A DNA stretch of 35,983 nucleotides from Microbacterium sp. (lineage in GTDB: Bacteria > Actinomycetota > Actinomycetes > Actinomycetales > Microbacteriaceae). Numbering within the stretch: the stretch's first letter is position 1; each line of letters opens with the position of its first letter. The notes below the pieces were generated by a model. The model did not search any database. It was not told where the DNA came from and was given only the letters and a program-made list of their open reading frames with translations. Where the stretch lies: assembly GCF_031179285.1 (NCBI RefSeq), contig NZ_JAPSHY010000030.1:1-35983 (forward strand), given 5' to 3'. Below, piece by piece: positions 12,108-18,895 of this stretch. The position numbers and the translations under genes are program-made.

Positions 12108-12598
12108 CCTCGGAGAGCATGACCGAGCAGATCGAGCCCACCGTGGCGCAGCTCGAGAATGAAGGTGACGTCGCCGCGGACTTCCTAGAAGAGCTGCTCG
12201 ACATCGCTGACATCGACGGCGACCTGAACCTCGACGTCCGTCAGGGCCGCGCGTATGTCTCGGTCGAGGCCGAGGGCGACGGACTGTCGCTGCTCTCGGC
12301 TCCCGACACAGTGCAGGCGCTGCAAGAACTCACACGTCTCGCCGTCCAGAACAAGACGGGCTCGTTCTCGCGCCTGATCCTCGACATCGGCGGATCCCGC
12401 GATGTGCGACGTCGCCAACTCGAGACCCTCGTCGACGCCGCGGCGGCGAAGCTGGATGAGGGTGCCACGCAGGCATCGCTGCCGGCGATGTCGAGCTATG
12501 AGCGCAAGCTGGTGCACGACGTGGCCGCCGAGCGAGGGCTTGTTTCGGAGTCGTACGGCGAAGGTGCTGACCGCCACACGGTCCTGCGTCGTCGCTGA
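12104..12598 (+). CDS. jag: Jag/SpoIIIJ-associated RNA-binding protein
   Basis: A predicted RNA-binding protein with a KH-like domain and a C-terminal R3H domain, 164 aa. It is commonly encoded with yidC, though its role is poorly defined. The N-terminal half (ADFLEELLDIADIDGDLNLDV) carries the Jag fold, the middle has LQELTRLAVQNKTG and LILDIGGSRDVRR, and the R3H part is MSSYERKLVHDVAAERGLVSESYGEG. It starts at the ATG overlapping the yidC stop by 4 bp; a second ATG at 12119 (MTEQIEP) is an alternative. Its TGA overlaps by one base an ATG that reads through a parS site (see the mini-ORF at 12598). Confidence 0.92.
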   Translation: MTSESMTEQIEPTVAQLENEGDVAADFLEELLDIADIDGDLNLDVRQGRAYVSVEAEGDGLSLLSAPDTVQALQELTRLAVQNKTGSFSRLILDIGGSRDVRRRQLETLVDAAAAKLDEGATQASLPAMSSYERKLVHDVAAERGLVSESYGEGADRHTVLRRR

Positions 12599-12633
12599 TG
12601 TTTCACGTGAAACACCGGGCGGAGCCGTCGTGA
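12598..12633 (+). CDS. Possible parS-encoded mini-ORF between jag and rsmG
   Basis: ATG at 12598 overlaps the jag TGA by one base. The 11-codon frame reads MFHVKHRAEPS, and its TGA (12631-12633) overlaps the rsmG GTG start. The first five codons are the parS palindrome. It could couple rsmG translation to jag. No separate ribosome-binding site is seen, and it may be accidental. Confidence 0.3.
   Translation: MFHVKHRAEPS
12599..12614. other. parS: parS site 1
   Basis: Perfect 16-bp palindrome TGTTTCACGTGAAACA between jag and rsmG. ParB/Noc-family proteins nucleate on this sequence. Confidence 0.95.
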
Positions 12634-13256
12634 GCGACGTCGAGCTCGAACCGGCCATCGCGGCTGAACTGTTCGGTGACCGCATCGAGGTGGCGCGTGC
12701 ATTCACCGCTGCTCTGGCGCGCGAGGGTGAGGAGCGCGGACTCATCGGCCCGCTCGAGCTGCCGCGATTGTGGACTCGTCACATCTTGAACAGTGTCATC
12801 GCAGCCCCACTGTTCTCGGGCTCCGTCGCTGACATCGGTTCCGGTGCGGGACTGCCCGGCATCGTGCTCGCCATCGCTCGCCCCGACGTCCGGTGGACAC
12901 TCATCGAACCGATGGAACGGCGCGTCACCTGGTTGAACGAACAGGTCGCCGCTCTCGCGCTGACCAACGTCGAGGTCGTGCGCGCACGTGCCGAGGAAGT
13001 GCGACGCCCCGAAGGATTCGACGTCGTCACCGCGAGGGCTGTGAGTGCACTGCGCACACTCATCCCGATCACCGCTCCACTCGTGCGAGACGGGGGAGAG
13101 CTGACACTGCTCAAGGGCATGAACGCCGCGAACGAGATCGACGCCGCGCAGAAGCAGATCAAGAAGTTCCGGCTGTCGCGGGTACGCGTCGAGGTTCTCG
13201 GCGAGGGAGTGTTGCCGGAGACCACCCGGGTCGTGCGGGCGGTTGTTCGCGGGTAG
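12630..13256 (+). CDS. rsmG: 16S rRNA (guanine527-N7)-methyltransferase RsmG
   Basis: A class I SAM-dependent methyltransferase that modifies G527 of 16S rRNA; loss is linked to low-level streptomycin resistance in other bacteria. It has 208 aa from the GTG at 12630, with GGAG 6 nt upstream. The SAM-binding motif is SVADIGSGAGLPGIVLAI, followed by PDVRWTLIEPMERRVTWLNEQ and FDVVTARAVSAL, all typical of RsmG. The open frame extends upstream into jag, but that part is a shadow. The gene is 31 bp downstream of jag and 4 bp upstream of parS site 2. Confidence 0.95.
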   Translation: MSDVELEPAIAAELFGDRIEVARAFTAALAREGEERGLIGPLELPRLWTRHILNSVIAAPLFSGSVADIGSGAGLPGIVLAIARPDVRWTLIEPMERRVTWLNEQVAALALTNVEVVRARAEEVRRPEGFDVVTARAVSALRTLIPITAPLVRDGGELTLLKGMNAANEIDAAQKQIKKFRLSRVRVEVLGEGVLPETTRVVRAVVRG

Positions 13257-13260
13257 TGAG

Positions 13261-13276
13261 TGTTTCACGTGAAACG
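13261..13276. other. parS: parS site 2 (one mismatch)
   Basis: TGTTTCACGTGAAACG, 15 of 16 bases of the palindrome, 4 bp after the rsmG stop. It heads the first array module. Confidence 0.88.
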
Positions 13277-13299
13277 CTGCGCGTGAGGTTTGTCTCTGA

Positions 13300-13390
13300 G
13301 GATGCCGGGCGCAGGAGTGTCCTCTTCGTTCGCAGAGCGGGCTCCTTCCCGCTTCGCGGGCCCCTCCCGATGCTCACTCCCGGGGCCACC
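13300..13390 (+). repeat. R1 hairpin repeat, copy c
   Basis: R1 core with TTCGTTCGCAGAGCGG and CCCGCTTCGCGGG. The outer arms GTGTCCTC and GGGGCCAC pair imperfectly (6 of 8). Confidence 0.85.
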
Positions 13391-13461
13391 CCTCCGCCCT
13401 ACCGTTCCGTCGCGGCAGGGTGATCGTCGAGCGCACCGTGGATTGGGGTGGGAGGGGAGAT

Positions 13462-13488
13462 CAGCGTCTCGCTTCACTCGACGACTGC
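13462..13488 (+). repeat. R2 hairpin repeat, copy c
   Basis: CAGCGTC, loop TCGCTTCACTC, GACGACTGC. The short stems GTC/GAC and CAG/CTG are kept. Confidence 0.6.
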
Positions 13489-13532
13489 GTGCGGAGGGGG
13501 AGTGATGACGGGGCGCGAGTTGTGGGCTGTGA

Positions 13533-13548
13533 TGTTTCACGTGAAACA
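13533..13548. other. parS: parS site 3
   Basis: Perfect TGTTTCACGTGAAACA; with its flanks it forms an 18-bp palindrome (13532-13549). Confidence 0.95.
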
Positions 13549-13571
13549 TGTCCCTCAGTTCTCTTCCTTGT

Positions 13572-13660
13572 GGATGCCGGGCGCAGGAGTGTCCCCTTCG
13601 TTCGCAGAGCGGGCTCCTTCCCGCTTCGCGGGCCCCCCGATGCTCACTCCCGGGGACACC
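13572..13660 (+). repeat. R1 hairpin repeat, copy d
   Basis: The outer arms GTGTCCCC and GGGGACAC are perfectly complementary. The core hairpin CCCGCTTCGCGGG is intact; a few bases are missing just after it compared with the other copies. Confidence 0.85.
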
Positions 13661-13714
13661 GCTGTGCCCTCCGTCACGACACGTTGGTCGCAGGGACGGA
13701 GGATTGAGTAGTAC

Positions 13715-13746
13715 GGGGGCAGCGTCTCGCTTCGCTCGACGACCGC
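13715..13746 (+). repeat. R2 hairpin repeat, copy d
   Basis: GGGGCAGCGTC, loop TCGCTTCGCTC, GACGACCGC. It lies in a 30-bp stretch identical to copy e. Confidence 0.65.
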
Positions 13747-13787
13747 GCGCGGGCTGATCACGCGTGGTCCTTGCGGCGTGGGGCTGT

Positions 13788-13803
13788 TGTTTCACGTGAA
13801 ACA
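13788..13803. other. parS: parS site 4
   Basis: Perfect TGTTTCACGTGAAACA, third site of the tandem array. Confidence 0.95.
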
Positions 13804-13827
13804 GGTCTGCCTGAGGCTCTTCGTCTC

Positions 13828-13918
13828 GGATGCGGGGCGGAGGGGTGTCCCTTTCGTTCGCAGAGCGGGCTCCTTCCCGCTTGGCGGGCCCCTCCCGATG
13901 CTCACCCCCGGGGACACC
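13828..13918 (+). repeat. R1 hairpin repeat, copy e
   Basis: The outer arms GGTGTCCC and GGGACACC are perfectly complementary. The core hairpin reads CCCGCTTGGCGGG, so the change falls in the loop and the stem is preserved. Confidence 0.85.
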
Positions 13919-13970
13919 TTCTACGCCCTCGGTTACGGCAAATCGGCGAGCCGGAGGAGAGAGGTAGTAC

Positions 13971-14003
13971 GGGGGCAGCGTCTCGCTTCGCTCTACAACT
14001 GCG
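13971..14003 (+). repeat. R2 hairpin repeat, copy e
   Basis: GGGGGCAGCGTC, loop TCGCTTCGCTC, then TACAACTGC. The left part is identical to copy d while the right arm has diverged. Confidence 0.55.
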
Positions 14004-14049
14004 TTCGACGGGAGAACCTGTCGTGATGGGCGGACGCCTAGTTGCGTGA

Positions 14050-14065
14050 TGTTTCACGTGAAACA
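14050..14065. other. parS: parS site 5
   Basis: Perfect TGTTTCACGTGAAACA, the last site of the tandem array; no R1/R2 pair follows directly. Confidence 0.95.
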
Positions 14066-14291
14066 GGCGACTATGAGCATCTCCCACTGGGGTGGGGCAC
14101 ACGGACGTCTCTTTGCATTCGAGGTGCCCGTCTCTTCCTGATGCGCGCCCGTGGTGCGCATCCCGTCGAGGCGCCGGGTCTGACAAAAGGTGAGTCACGA
14201 TCCCGTCGGCGTGCAGGTGCGGGGAGTAGCGTCCCGGTTTGTTCGATTGTGGGCGATCGGGGCGTTGTGGGGCGGTGCGGCGAGGTGGGGA

Positions 14292-14297
14292 TAGGGT
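14292..14297 (+). promoter_or_regulatory. -10 box of the kinase pseudogene (leaderless type)
   Basis: TAGGGT ends 7 nt before the GTG at 14305, which places the transcription start at or next to the start codon. Confidence 0.4.
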
Positions 14298-14304
14298 CGG
14301 GAGC

Positions 14305-14744
14305 GTGCGCGTATTGGTGACCGGGATGTCGGGCGTAGGGAAGTCGACTCTGGTGGATGCCTTGCGGCAGCGGGGTCGGGCGGCGGTCGACACGGACTAT
14401 GGCCCCTGGAAGGCTGACAACGGCAACTGGCGCGTCGGTCGGATGACGGAGCTGCTCGACGCGCACCCGGACATCGTCGTCGCAGGGACCGTCGAGAATC
14501 AGGGGCAGTTCTACGAACTCTTCGATCACATCGTGCTGCTGTCCCGCCTGTCGAGGTTCTCATCGCACGTGTCTCGTCGCGAACCAACAATCGATACGGC
14601 AAGACGGCGCGCGAGCAGGAGGACGTTCGCCACTACGTCACACACGTCGAGCCTCTCCTTCCTGCCGGCGCCACCCTCGAACGCGACGCGACCGTGCCGA
14701 CAGCCACTCTCGTCGAAGCCATCGACCTCCTCCTCGCCCGATAA
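14305..14744 (+). pseudogene. P-loop nucleoside/adenylate-kinase-like protein, frameshifted
   Basis: A small P-loop ATP-binding protein interrupted by an apparent single-base deletion. Frame 1 (GTG at 14305 to about 14544) encodes VRVLVTGMSGVGKSTLVDAL, with the Walker A motif GMSGVGKST, then DTDYGPWK and DIVVAGTVENQGQFYELFDHIVLL. The matching C-terminal half is in another frame from about 14547 to the TAA at 14744: PVEVLIARVSSRTNNRYGKT, REQEDVRHYVTHVEPLL, and VEAIDLLLAR. One added G after 14544 would restore an intact protein of about 146 aa. Without it the first frame runs on as 185 aa of low-quality sequence. Either the gene is inactive or the base is a sequencing error. Its substrate is unknown. 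It sits between parS sites 5 and 6. Confidence 0.75.
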
Positions 14745-14784
14745 CTCCGCCTTCTTCGGTTACCTCATCGCGTCCGCGCGCCGA

Positions 14785-14800
14785 TGTTCCACGTGAAACA
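14785..14800. other. parS: parS site 6 (one mismatch)
   Basis: TGTTCCACGTGAAACA, 15 of 16 bases. It heads the inverted module. Confidence 0.85.
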
Positions 14801-14840
14801 TCGCCTGCAGCAACGACCGGCTCACCCTCTCCTTCCAATG

Positions 14841-14872
14841 CGCAGCCGTCGAGCGAAAGCGAGACGCTGCCC
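14841..14872 (-). repeat. R2 hairpin repeat, copy f (inverted)
   Basis: Read on the minus strand: GGGCAGCGTC, a TCGCTTTCGCTC loop with one extra T, GACGGCTGC. GCAGC/GCTGC and GTC/GAC pair. Confidence 0.65.
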
Positions 14873-14938
14873 ACCCCAGCATCCCCGCCCGGCAGGCGTA
14901 CCCGAGTGGCGTTCCCATGCCGGAAACAGGAGGGCGCA

Positions 14939-15032
14939 GGGGTGTTCCCGGGAGTGAGCATCGGGAGGGGCCCGCGAAGCGGGAAGGAGCCCGCTCTGCG
15001 AACGAAGGGGACACCCCTACGCCCGGGTGCCG
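14939..15032 (-). repeat. R1 hairpin repeat, copy f (inverted)
   Basis: Inverted R1 with core CCCGCGAAGCGGG on the plus strand. The arms GGTGTTCCC and GGGGACACC pair with one mismatch. Confidence 0.85.
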
Positions 15033-15096
15033 ACGAACTGCGAGAAACTCAACCAAGCAGACATCGGCGCCCGCCGGCAACGTCTCCCACAGCGAT

Positions 15097-15102
15097 TAGA
15101 GT
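15097..15102 (+). promoter_or_regulatory. Candidate parA -10 box
   Basis: TAGAGT 24 nt before the parA ATG. The -35 is weak (CGGCAA at 15075-15080, 16-bp spacer). Confidence 0.3.
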
Positions 15103-15126
15103 GGAACGCGGCCCCGAAAGGAGTGG

Positions 15127-16053
15127 ATGTTTCACGTGAAACAACCCGAAAAGGCATCGCCGAAGGAATCATTCGGGATGGATACACCGCTCGCGCGGGA
15201 GCTCGCCGACCTGTCTGCTCGTCGTCGTGCACTGGAGTCCGCGAAAGTCGAGTTCACCGGTGAGACCCGAGTGCTCACCGTCTCGAATCAAAAGGGCGGC
15301 GTCGGCAAGACGACCACCGCCGTGAACATCGCCTCGGCGCTGGCCGACCTCGGTGCGAAGGTCCTCGTCATCGACCTCGATCCACAGGGCAATGCCTCCA
15401 CCGCCCTCGGTGTCCCGCACAGTGCTGACATCCCCAGCGTCTATGACGTGCTGATCGAGGAGTTCCCCCTCGCCGACATCGTGCAGGTCAGCCCGGAGAA
15501 CCCGAACCTCCTCTGCGCCCCGAGCACGATCCACCTCGCCGGCGCCGAGATCGAACTCGTCGCCCAAGTCGCCCGCGAGCACCGGCTGCGTCGAGCACTG
15601 CACGACTACCTCGCCGACAACCCGGCGGACTTCGTCATCATCGACTGCCCGCCCTCGCTCGGGCTCCTGACGATCAACGCGTTCACCGCGGCATCCGAGG
15701 TCTTCATCCCGATCCAGTGCGAATACTACGCGCTCGAGGGTCTCAGCCAGTTACTCGGCAGCATCCAGATGATCCAGAAGCACCTCAACCCCGAGCTGCA
15801 CCTGTCGACCATCCTCCTGACCATGTTCGACGGACGAACGCGCCTCGCGCAGCAGGTGGCCGATGAGGTTCGCAACCACTTCCCCGAACAGGTGCTGCGC
15901 ACGGTGATTCCGCGATCGGTCCGCGTGTCCGAGGCGCCGAGTTTCGGACAGACCGTGATCGCCTACGATGGGCAGTCCGCCGGAGCGATCGCGTATCGAG
16001 AAGCAGCCGTCGAGATCGCGTCGCGTGAAGCGACGCAGAGCAAGGAGAAATGA
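15127..16053 (+). CDS. parA: Chromosome-partitioning ATPase ParA
   Basis: A deviant-Walker ATPase that, with ParB-parS, moves the replicated origin toward the pole; 308 aa. The Walker A motif is QKGGVGKTT at residues 55-63, followed by VLVIDLDPQGNAS and FVIIDCPPSLGLL, and the C-terminal VSEAPSFGQ typical of chromosomal ParA. The ATG at 15127 has AAAGGAG 6 nt upstream, so translation begins inside parS site 7 and the protein starts MFHVKQPEKASPKES. The conserved part begins near residue 45, after a Lys/Arg- and Glu-containing N-terminal region. A shorter start at 15178 (MDTPLARE) lacks such a site. Its stop overlaps the parB ATG. Confidence 0.96.
   Translation: MFHVKQPEKASPKESFGMDTPLARELADLSARRRALESAKVEFTGETRVLTVSNQKGGVGKTTTAVNIASALADLGAKVLVIDLDPQGNASTALGVPHSADIPSVYDVLIEEFPLADIVQVSPENPNLLCAPSTIHLAGAEIELVAQVAREHRLRRALHDYLADNPADFVIIDCPPSLGLLTINAFTAASEVFIPIQCEYYALEGLSQLLGSIQMIQKHLNPELHLSTILLTMFDGRTRLAQQVADEVRNHFPEQVLRTVIPRSVRVSEAPSFGQTVIAYDGQSAGAIAYREAAVEIASREATQSKEK
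15128..15143. other. parS: parS site 7, inside the parA 5' coding end
   Basis: Perfect TGTTTCACGTGAAACA that starts at the second base of the parA start codon and encodes residues 1-6 (MFHVKQ). ParB bound here would sit on the parA translation start region, so it could affect parAB expression. Confidence 0.93.
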
Positions 16054-17027
16054 TGGCCAAGCGCACTGGACTGGGCCGAGGAATCGGCGCACTCATCCCG
16101 ACGGCCGACCAGGCGGAGCGGCCGGTCGACGTCTTCTTCCCCGGCGCGAACCTGCGCCCTGCTCAGGACGGCGCCGTCAACGGCCCTGCCAACGAGACCC
16201 AACCCGACCTGACGGAGGTGCCCGGCATCCACCTCGTTCAGATCGACCCCCACGAGATCGTTCCCAACCCTCGGCAGCCGAGAACTCACTTCAATCCCGA
16301 GGATCTCGCTGAGCTCGTGCACAGCGTCCGCGAGTTCGGGGTGCTGCAGCCCGTCGTCGTCCGCAAGAACGCCCAGGGCGAATACGAACTGATCATGGGG
16401 GAGCGGCGCACGCGCGCAGCGCGCGAGGCCGGCCTCGCCGCGATCCCGGCCATCGTGCGAGACACCGCCGACGAGGATCTGCTTCGAGACGCACTGCTCG
16501 AGAATCTGCACCGGTCCGAGCTGAATCCGCTGGAAGAGGCATCCGCCTACCAGCAGCTCCTCGAGGACTTCGGCATCACTCAGGAGCAGCTGGCGGCACG
16601 CATCGGCCGCTCTCGCCCGCAGATCAGCAACACCATCCGCCTGCTGAAGCTTCCGGTGCCCGTGCAGCAGCGGGTCGCGGCCGGCGTGCTGACCGCCGGG
16701 CACGCGCGGGCGATCCTCAGCCTCGAGACCCCGGAGGCTATGCAGCGTCTGGCCGACAAGGTCGTCAATGAAGACCTGTCGGTGCGCGCGACCGAGGAGG
16801 CCGCGAAGGCCCAGCCCTCGTCGGCTGTCAGAGCGCCGAAGCCGACCCCGGGCGCACGCCGCGCCTACCTCGATGAGGTGGCCGGCAAACTCGGCGACCG
16901 CCTCAACACGCGGGTGAAGGTGTCGTTGGGAGCTCGTAAAGGCCAGGTCACGATCGATTTCGCATCGATCCAGGATCTCAACCGCATCCTTTCGGAACTC
17001 GGCGAAGAGACCTACGGAGCCTCGTGA
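16050..17027 (+). CDS. parB: Chromosome-partitioning protein ParB
   Basis: A ParB-family CTPase clamp that loads at parS and spreads along DNA, 325 aa. The N-terminal ParA-interaction segment is KRTGLGRGIGALIP. The ParB/Spo0J domain holds VPGIHLVQIDPHEIVPNPRQPR and box II GERRTRAAREAG. Then comes ENLHRSELNPLEEASAYQQL and the helix-turn-helix ITQEQLAARIGRSRPQISNTIRLLKLP that reads parS. The dimerisation domain ends the protein after RKGQVTIDFASIQDLNRIL. Two adjacent ATGs (16050 and 16053) are possible; AAGGAG spacing slightly favours the second. It overlaps parA by 4 bp. Seven matching parS sites lie upstream. Confidence 0.97.
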   Translation: MMAKRTGLGRGIGALIPTADQAERPVDVFFPGANLRPAQDGAVNGPANETQPDLTEVPGIHLVQIDPHEIVPNPRQPRTHFNPEDLAELVHSVREFGVLQPVVVRKNAQGEYELIMGERRTRAAREAGLAAIPAIVRDTADEDLLRDALLENLHRSELNPLEEASAYQQLLEDFGITQEQLAARIGRSRPQISNTIRLLKLPVPVQQRVAAGVLTAGHARAILSLETPEAMQRLADKVVNEDLSVRATEEAAKAQPSSAVRAPKPTPGARRAYLDEVAGKLGDRLNTRVKVSLGARKGQVTIDFASIQDLNRILSELGEETYGAS

Positions 17028-17052
17028 TCCACGGGGAGCCGATCTCGTCCCC

Positions 17053-17058
17053 TAGACT
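17053..17058 (+). promoter_or_regulatory. -10 box of the sugar-porter gene
   Basis: TAGACT, 29 nt before the ATG at 17088. The same hexamer is found upstream of rpsF. No clear -35. Confidence 0.4.
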
Positions 17059-17087
17059 CACGGCATCTCGACGCTGAGGAGAGTGAC

Positions 17088-18536
17088 ATGTCGCAGACCC
17101 CGACCGGTTCGGCCATTCAACGACGGGTGATCGCGGTGAGCATCGCCGCGGCGCTCGGCGGATTCCTCTTCGGCTTCGACACCGCGGTGATCAACGGTGC
17201 CGTCGACGCGCTGGCCGGGGACAAGTCGGGCTTCGATCTCGGGGTCGGCCTGAAAGGCTTCGCGGTGTCGTCCGCGCTCATCGGATGTGCGATCGGCGCG
17301 TGGTTCTCGGGTTCGATTGCGAACAAGTACGGTCGCATTCCAGTGATGATCGCGGCGGCGGTGCTCTTCTTCCTGTCCGCCGTCGGATCGGGGCTCGCCT
17401 TCGGCGTGATCGACCTGATCATCTGGCGCGTCGTCGGCGGGCTCGGCGTCGGTGCCGCGTCTGTCATCGCACCGGCGTACATCGCCGAGGTCGCCCCCGC
17501 GAGGATCCGGGGGCGGTTGGGCTCGCTGCAACAACTCGCCATCGTCACGGGCATCTTCGTCGCATTGCTGTCTGATGCCCTCCTCGCGAATGTGGCGGGC
17601 GGCGCTGCCGAACCGCTGTGGGGACTCGACGCCTGGCGGTGGATGTTCATCGCCGAGGCGATTCCCGCCGTCGTCTACGGGATCATGGCCCTCCGGCTCC
17701 CGGAGTCGCCGCGCTACCTCGTGGCCAAAGGCGATCTCGAGCGGGCCTCGGACGTCCTCACCAACGTCACCGGGGCGATCGACGTCCAGGCGAAGATCAC
17801 CGAGATCACCGGCACCCTCAACACCGAACGCAAGGCGTCGCTGCGCGATCTGCGAGGCAGCCGGTTCGGGCTCAAGCCGGTCGTCTGGATCGGCATCCTG
17901 CTGTCGGTGTTCCAGCAGTTCGTCGGCATCAACGTCATCTTCTACTACTCGACGACCCTCTGGCAGTCCGTCGGATTCGGGGAATCGCAGGCACTCACCA
18001 TCACCGTGATCACCTCGGTGACGAACATCGTCGTGACGATCATCGCCATCATGCTCGTCGACAAGATCGGCCGCCGCATCATGCTGCTCGTCGGGTCCGT
18101 CGGCATGACGATCAGCCTCGGCCTGATGGCCCTGGCGTTCTCCTTCGGCGAGCTGGATGCCGCGGGCGCCGTCACTCTGCCGGATCCGTGGGCGACGGTC
18201 GCATTGATCTGCGCTAACGCGTTCGTGGTCTTCTTCGGAGCGACGTGGGGACCGCTGGTCTGGGTGCTGCTCGGAGAGATCTTCCCGAACTCCATCCGCG
18301 CCGGTGCCCTGGCCGTCGCCGCTGCAGCCCAGTGGGCGGCGAACTTCTTCATCTCGACGACGTTCCCGGCCTTCGCCCAGATCGGCCTGCCTTTCGCATA
18401 CGGGTTCTATGCGTTCTTCGCGCTCCTGTCGTTCTTCTTCGTGTACTTCAAGGTCGCCGAGACCAAGGGCAAGGAACTCGAGGAGATGACCGATGAGGCA
18501 AAGGTGGAGCGCCGACCCCGGCGGCAGCGAGCGTAG
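17088..18536 (+). CDS. Sugar porter family MFS transporter
   Basis: A major facilitator superfamily transporter of the sugar porter type, 482 aa with about 12 membrane segments. Signatures seen: GGFLFGFDTAVINGA in the first segment, GCAIGAWFSGSIANKYGRIPVM at loop 2-3, RVVGGLGVGAASVIAPAYIAEVAPARIRGRLGSLQQL around segments 4-5, PESPRYLVAKG after segment 6, GILLSVFQQFVGINVIFYYST in segment 7, and DKIGRRIMLLVG in loop 8-9. The C-terminus VAETKGKELEEM is also typical. The substrate cannot be read from sequence; xylose, glucose and galactose are all possible. GAGGAGAG precedes the ATG. It is 60 bp downstream of parB and has its own -10 box. Confidence 0.92.
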   Translation: MSQTPTGSAIQRRVIAVSIAAALGGFLFGFDTAVINGAVDALAGDKSGFDLGVGLKGFAVSSALIGCAIGAWFSGSIANKYGRIPVMIAAAVLFFLSAVGSGLAFGVIDLIIWRVVGGLGVGAASVIAPAYIAEVAPARIRGRLGSLQQLAIVTGIFVALLSDALLANVAGGAAEPLWGLDAWRWMFIAEAIPAVVYGIMALRLPESPRYLVAKGDLERASDVLTNVTGAIDVQAKITEITGTLNTERKASLRDLRGSRFGLKPVVWIGILLSVFQQFVGINVIFYYSTTLWQSVGFGESQALTITVITSVTNIVVTIIAIMLVDKIGRRIMLLVGSVGMTISLGLMALAFSFGELDAAGAVTLPDPWATVALICANAFVVFFGATWGPLVWVLLGEIFPNSIRAGALAVAAAAQWAANFFISTTFPAFAQIGLPFAYGFYAFFALLSFFFVYFKVAETKGKELEEMTDEAKVERRPRRQRA

Positions 18537-18539
18537 GCT
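18534..18539 (+). promoter_or_regulatory. -10 box at a probable leaderless start
   Basis: TAGGCT overlaps the stop of the transporter gene and ends 6 nt before the next ATG at 18546. Confidence 0.4.
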
Positions 18540-18545
18540 GGATGC

Positions 18546-18881
18546 ATGACCGAGTCCGTGCCGCGCCGCGCAAGCCTCGAGGTGCTGCGCGCCGAGGCGT
18601 CGGACGAGCTGGCCGTCCTCGTGCAGGAACGACTGCTCGGCGGCGAGGACCCCTGGGACTTCATGGAGGAGTTGCCGAGCGTCGATGAGCTCGTCGTGTA
18701 CCTGCTGCGCGCCGACAACATCACGGCGAACGACGGTGTCCGCCCGAACGCCGCCCGCCACTATCGCGTGCTTCGCCAGATCGCCCTGGAGTATCCCGAG
18801 TTGACGCCCGCGGTGTGGGGACTGCTCGACGAACAGCAGAAGCATCGGCGCTGGGACCCGACCGTCGCCGACGCCTCCTGA
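18546..18881 (+). CDS. Small conserved actinobacterial protein, unknown function
   Basis: 111 aa, soluble, acidic, mostly helical by composition, with no membrane segment or metal motif. Notable stretches are GEDPWDFMEELPSVDELVVYLLRADN and NAARHYRVLRQIALEYPELTPAVWGLLDE. I recall homologues in Microbacteriaceae that are sometimes labelled as tryptophan synthase alpha subunit, but nothing here looks like a TIM-barrel enzyme, so that name should not be used. It starts 10 bp after the transporter stop with a -10 hexamer just upstream, so it may have its own leaderless transcript. The 5' part MTESVPRRASLEVLRAEASDELAVLVQERL is predicted helix. Confidence 0.75.
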   Translation: MTESVPRRASLEVLRAEASDELAVLVQERLLGGEDPWDFMEELPSVDELVVYLLRADNITANDGVRPNAARHYRVLRQIALEYPELTPAVWGLLDEQQKHRRWDPTVADAS

Positions 18882-18895
18882 TTTCGGCGCCCCGC

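Larger units (their letters stand above)
13257..14304. other. Gene-free parS/R1/R2 tandem array
   Basis: These 1,048 bp after rsmG contain no recognisable gene. They hold parS sites at 13261, 13533, 13788 and 14050, spaced 272, 255 and 262 bp. Each of the three intervals contains, in order, one R1 hairpin and one R2 hairpin. A 30-bp stretch covering R2 is identical in the second and third modules (13708-13737 and 13964-13993). After the fourth parS the repeats stop; 14066-14304 holds only a small inverted repeat GATGCGC/GCGCATC (14140-14146 and 14156-14162) and the promoter of the following pseudogene. The open frames that cross this stretch in several phases arise from GC-rich repeat sequence. 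Confidence 0.85.
14745..15126. other. Gene-free inverted parS/R2/R1 module upstream of parA
   Basis: This 382-bp stretch holds no credible gene. It reads parS site 6 (14785-14800), R2 inverted (14841-14872), R1 inverted (14939-15032), then the parA leader with a -10-like TAGAGT (15097-15102) and a strong ribosome-binding site AAAGGAG. The module mirrors the three tandem modules on the other side of the pseudogene. Confidence 0.8.

Noticed and set aside
13265..14049. Several overlapping small frames in the parS array
   Set aside because: They translate the same R1/R2 repeat in various phases (recurring SFAERAPSRFAGP), and have no ribosome-binding sites; repeat artefacts.
13261..14065. Regularly spaced repeats, considered as a CRISPR array
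   Set aside because: The repeat is the parS palindrome, spacers are about 250 bp and themselves repetitive, and no cas gene is near.
14239..14796. Intact 185-aa protein from the kinase gene
   Set aside because: The last 100 residues are out of the family frame and low in similarity; the real C-terminal half lies in another frame.
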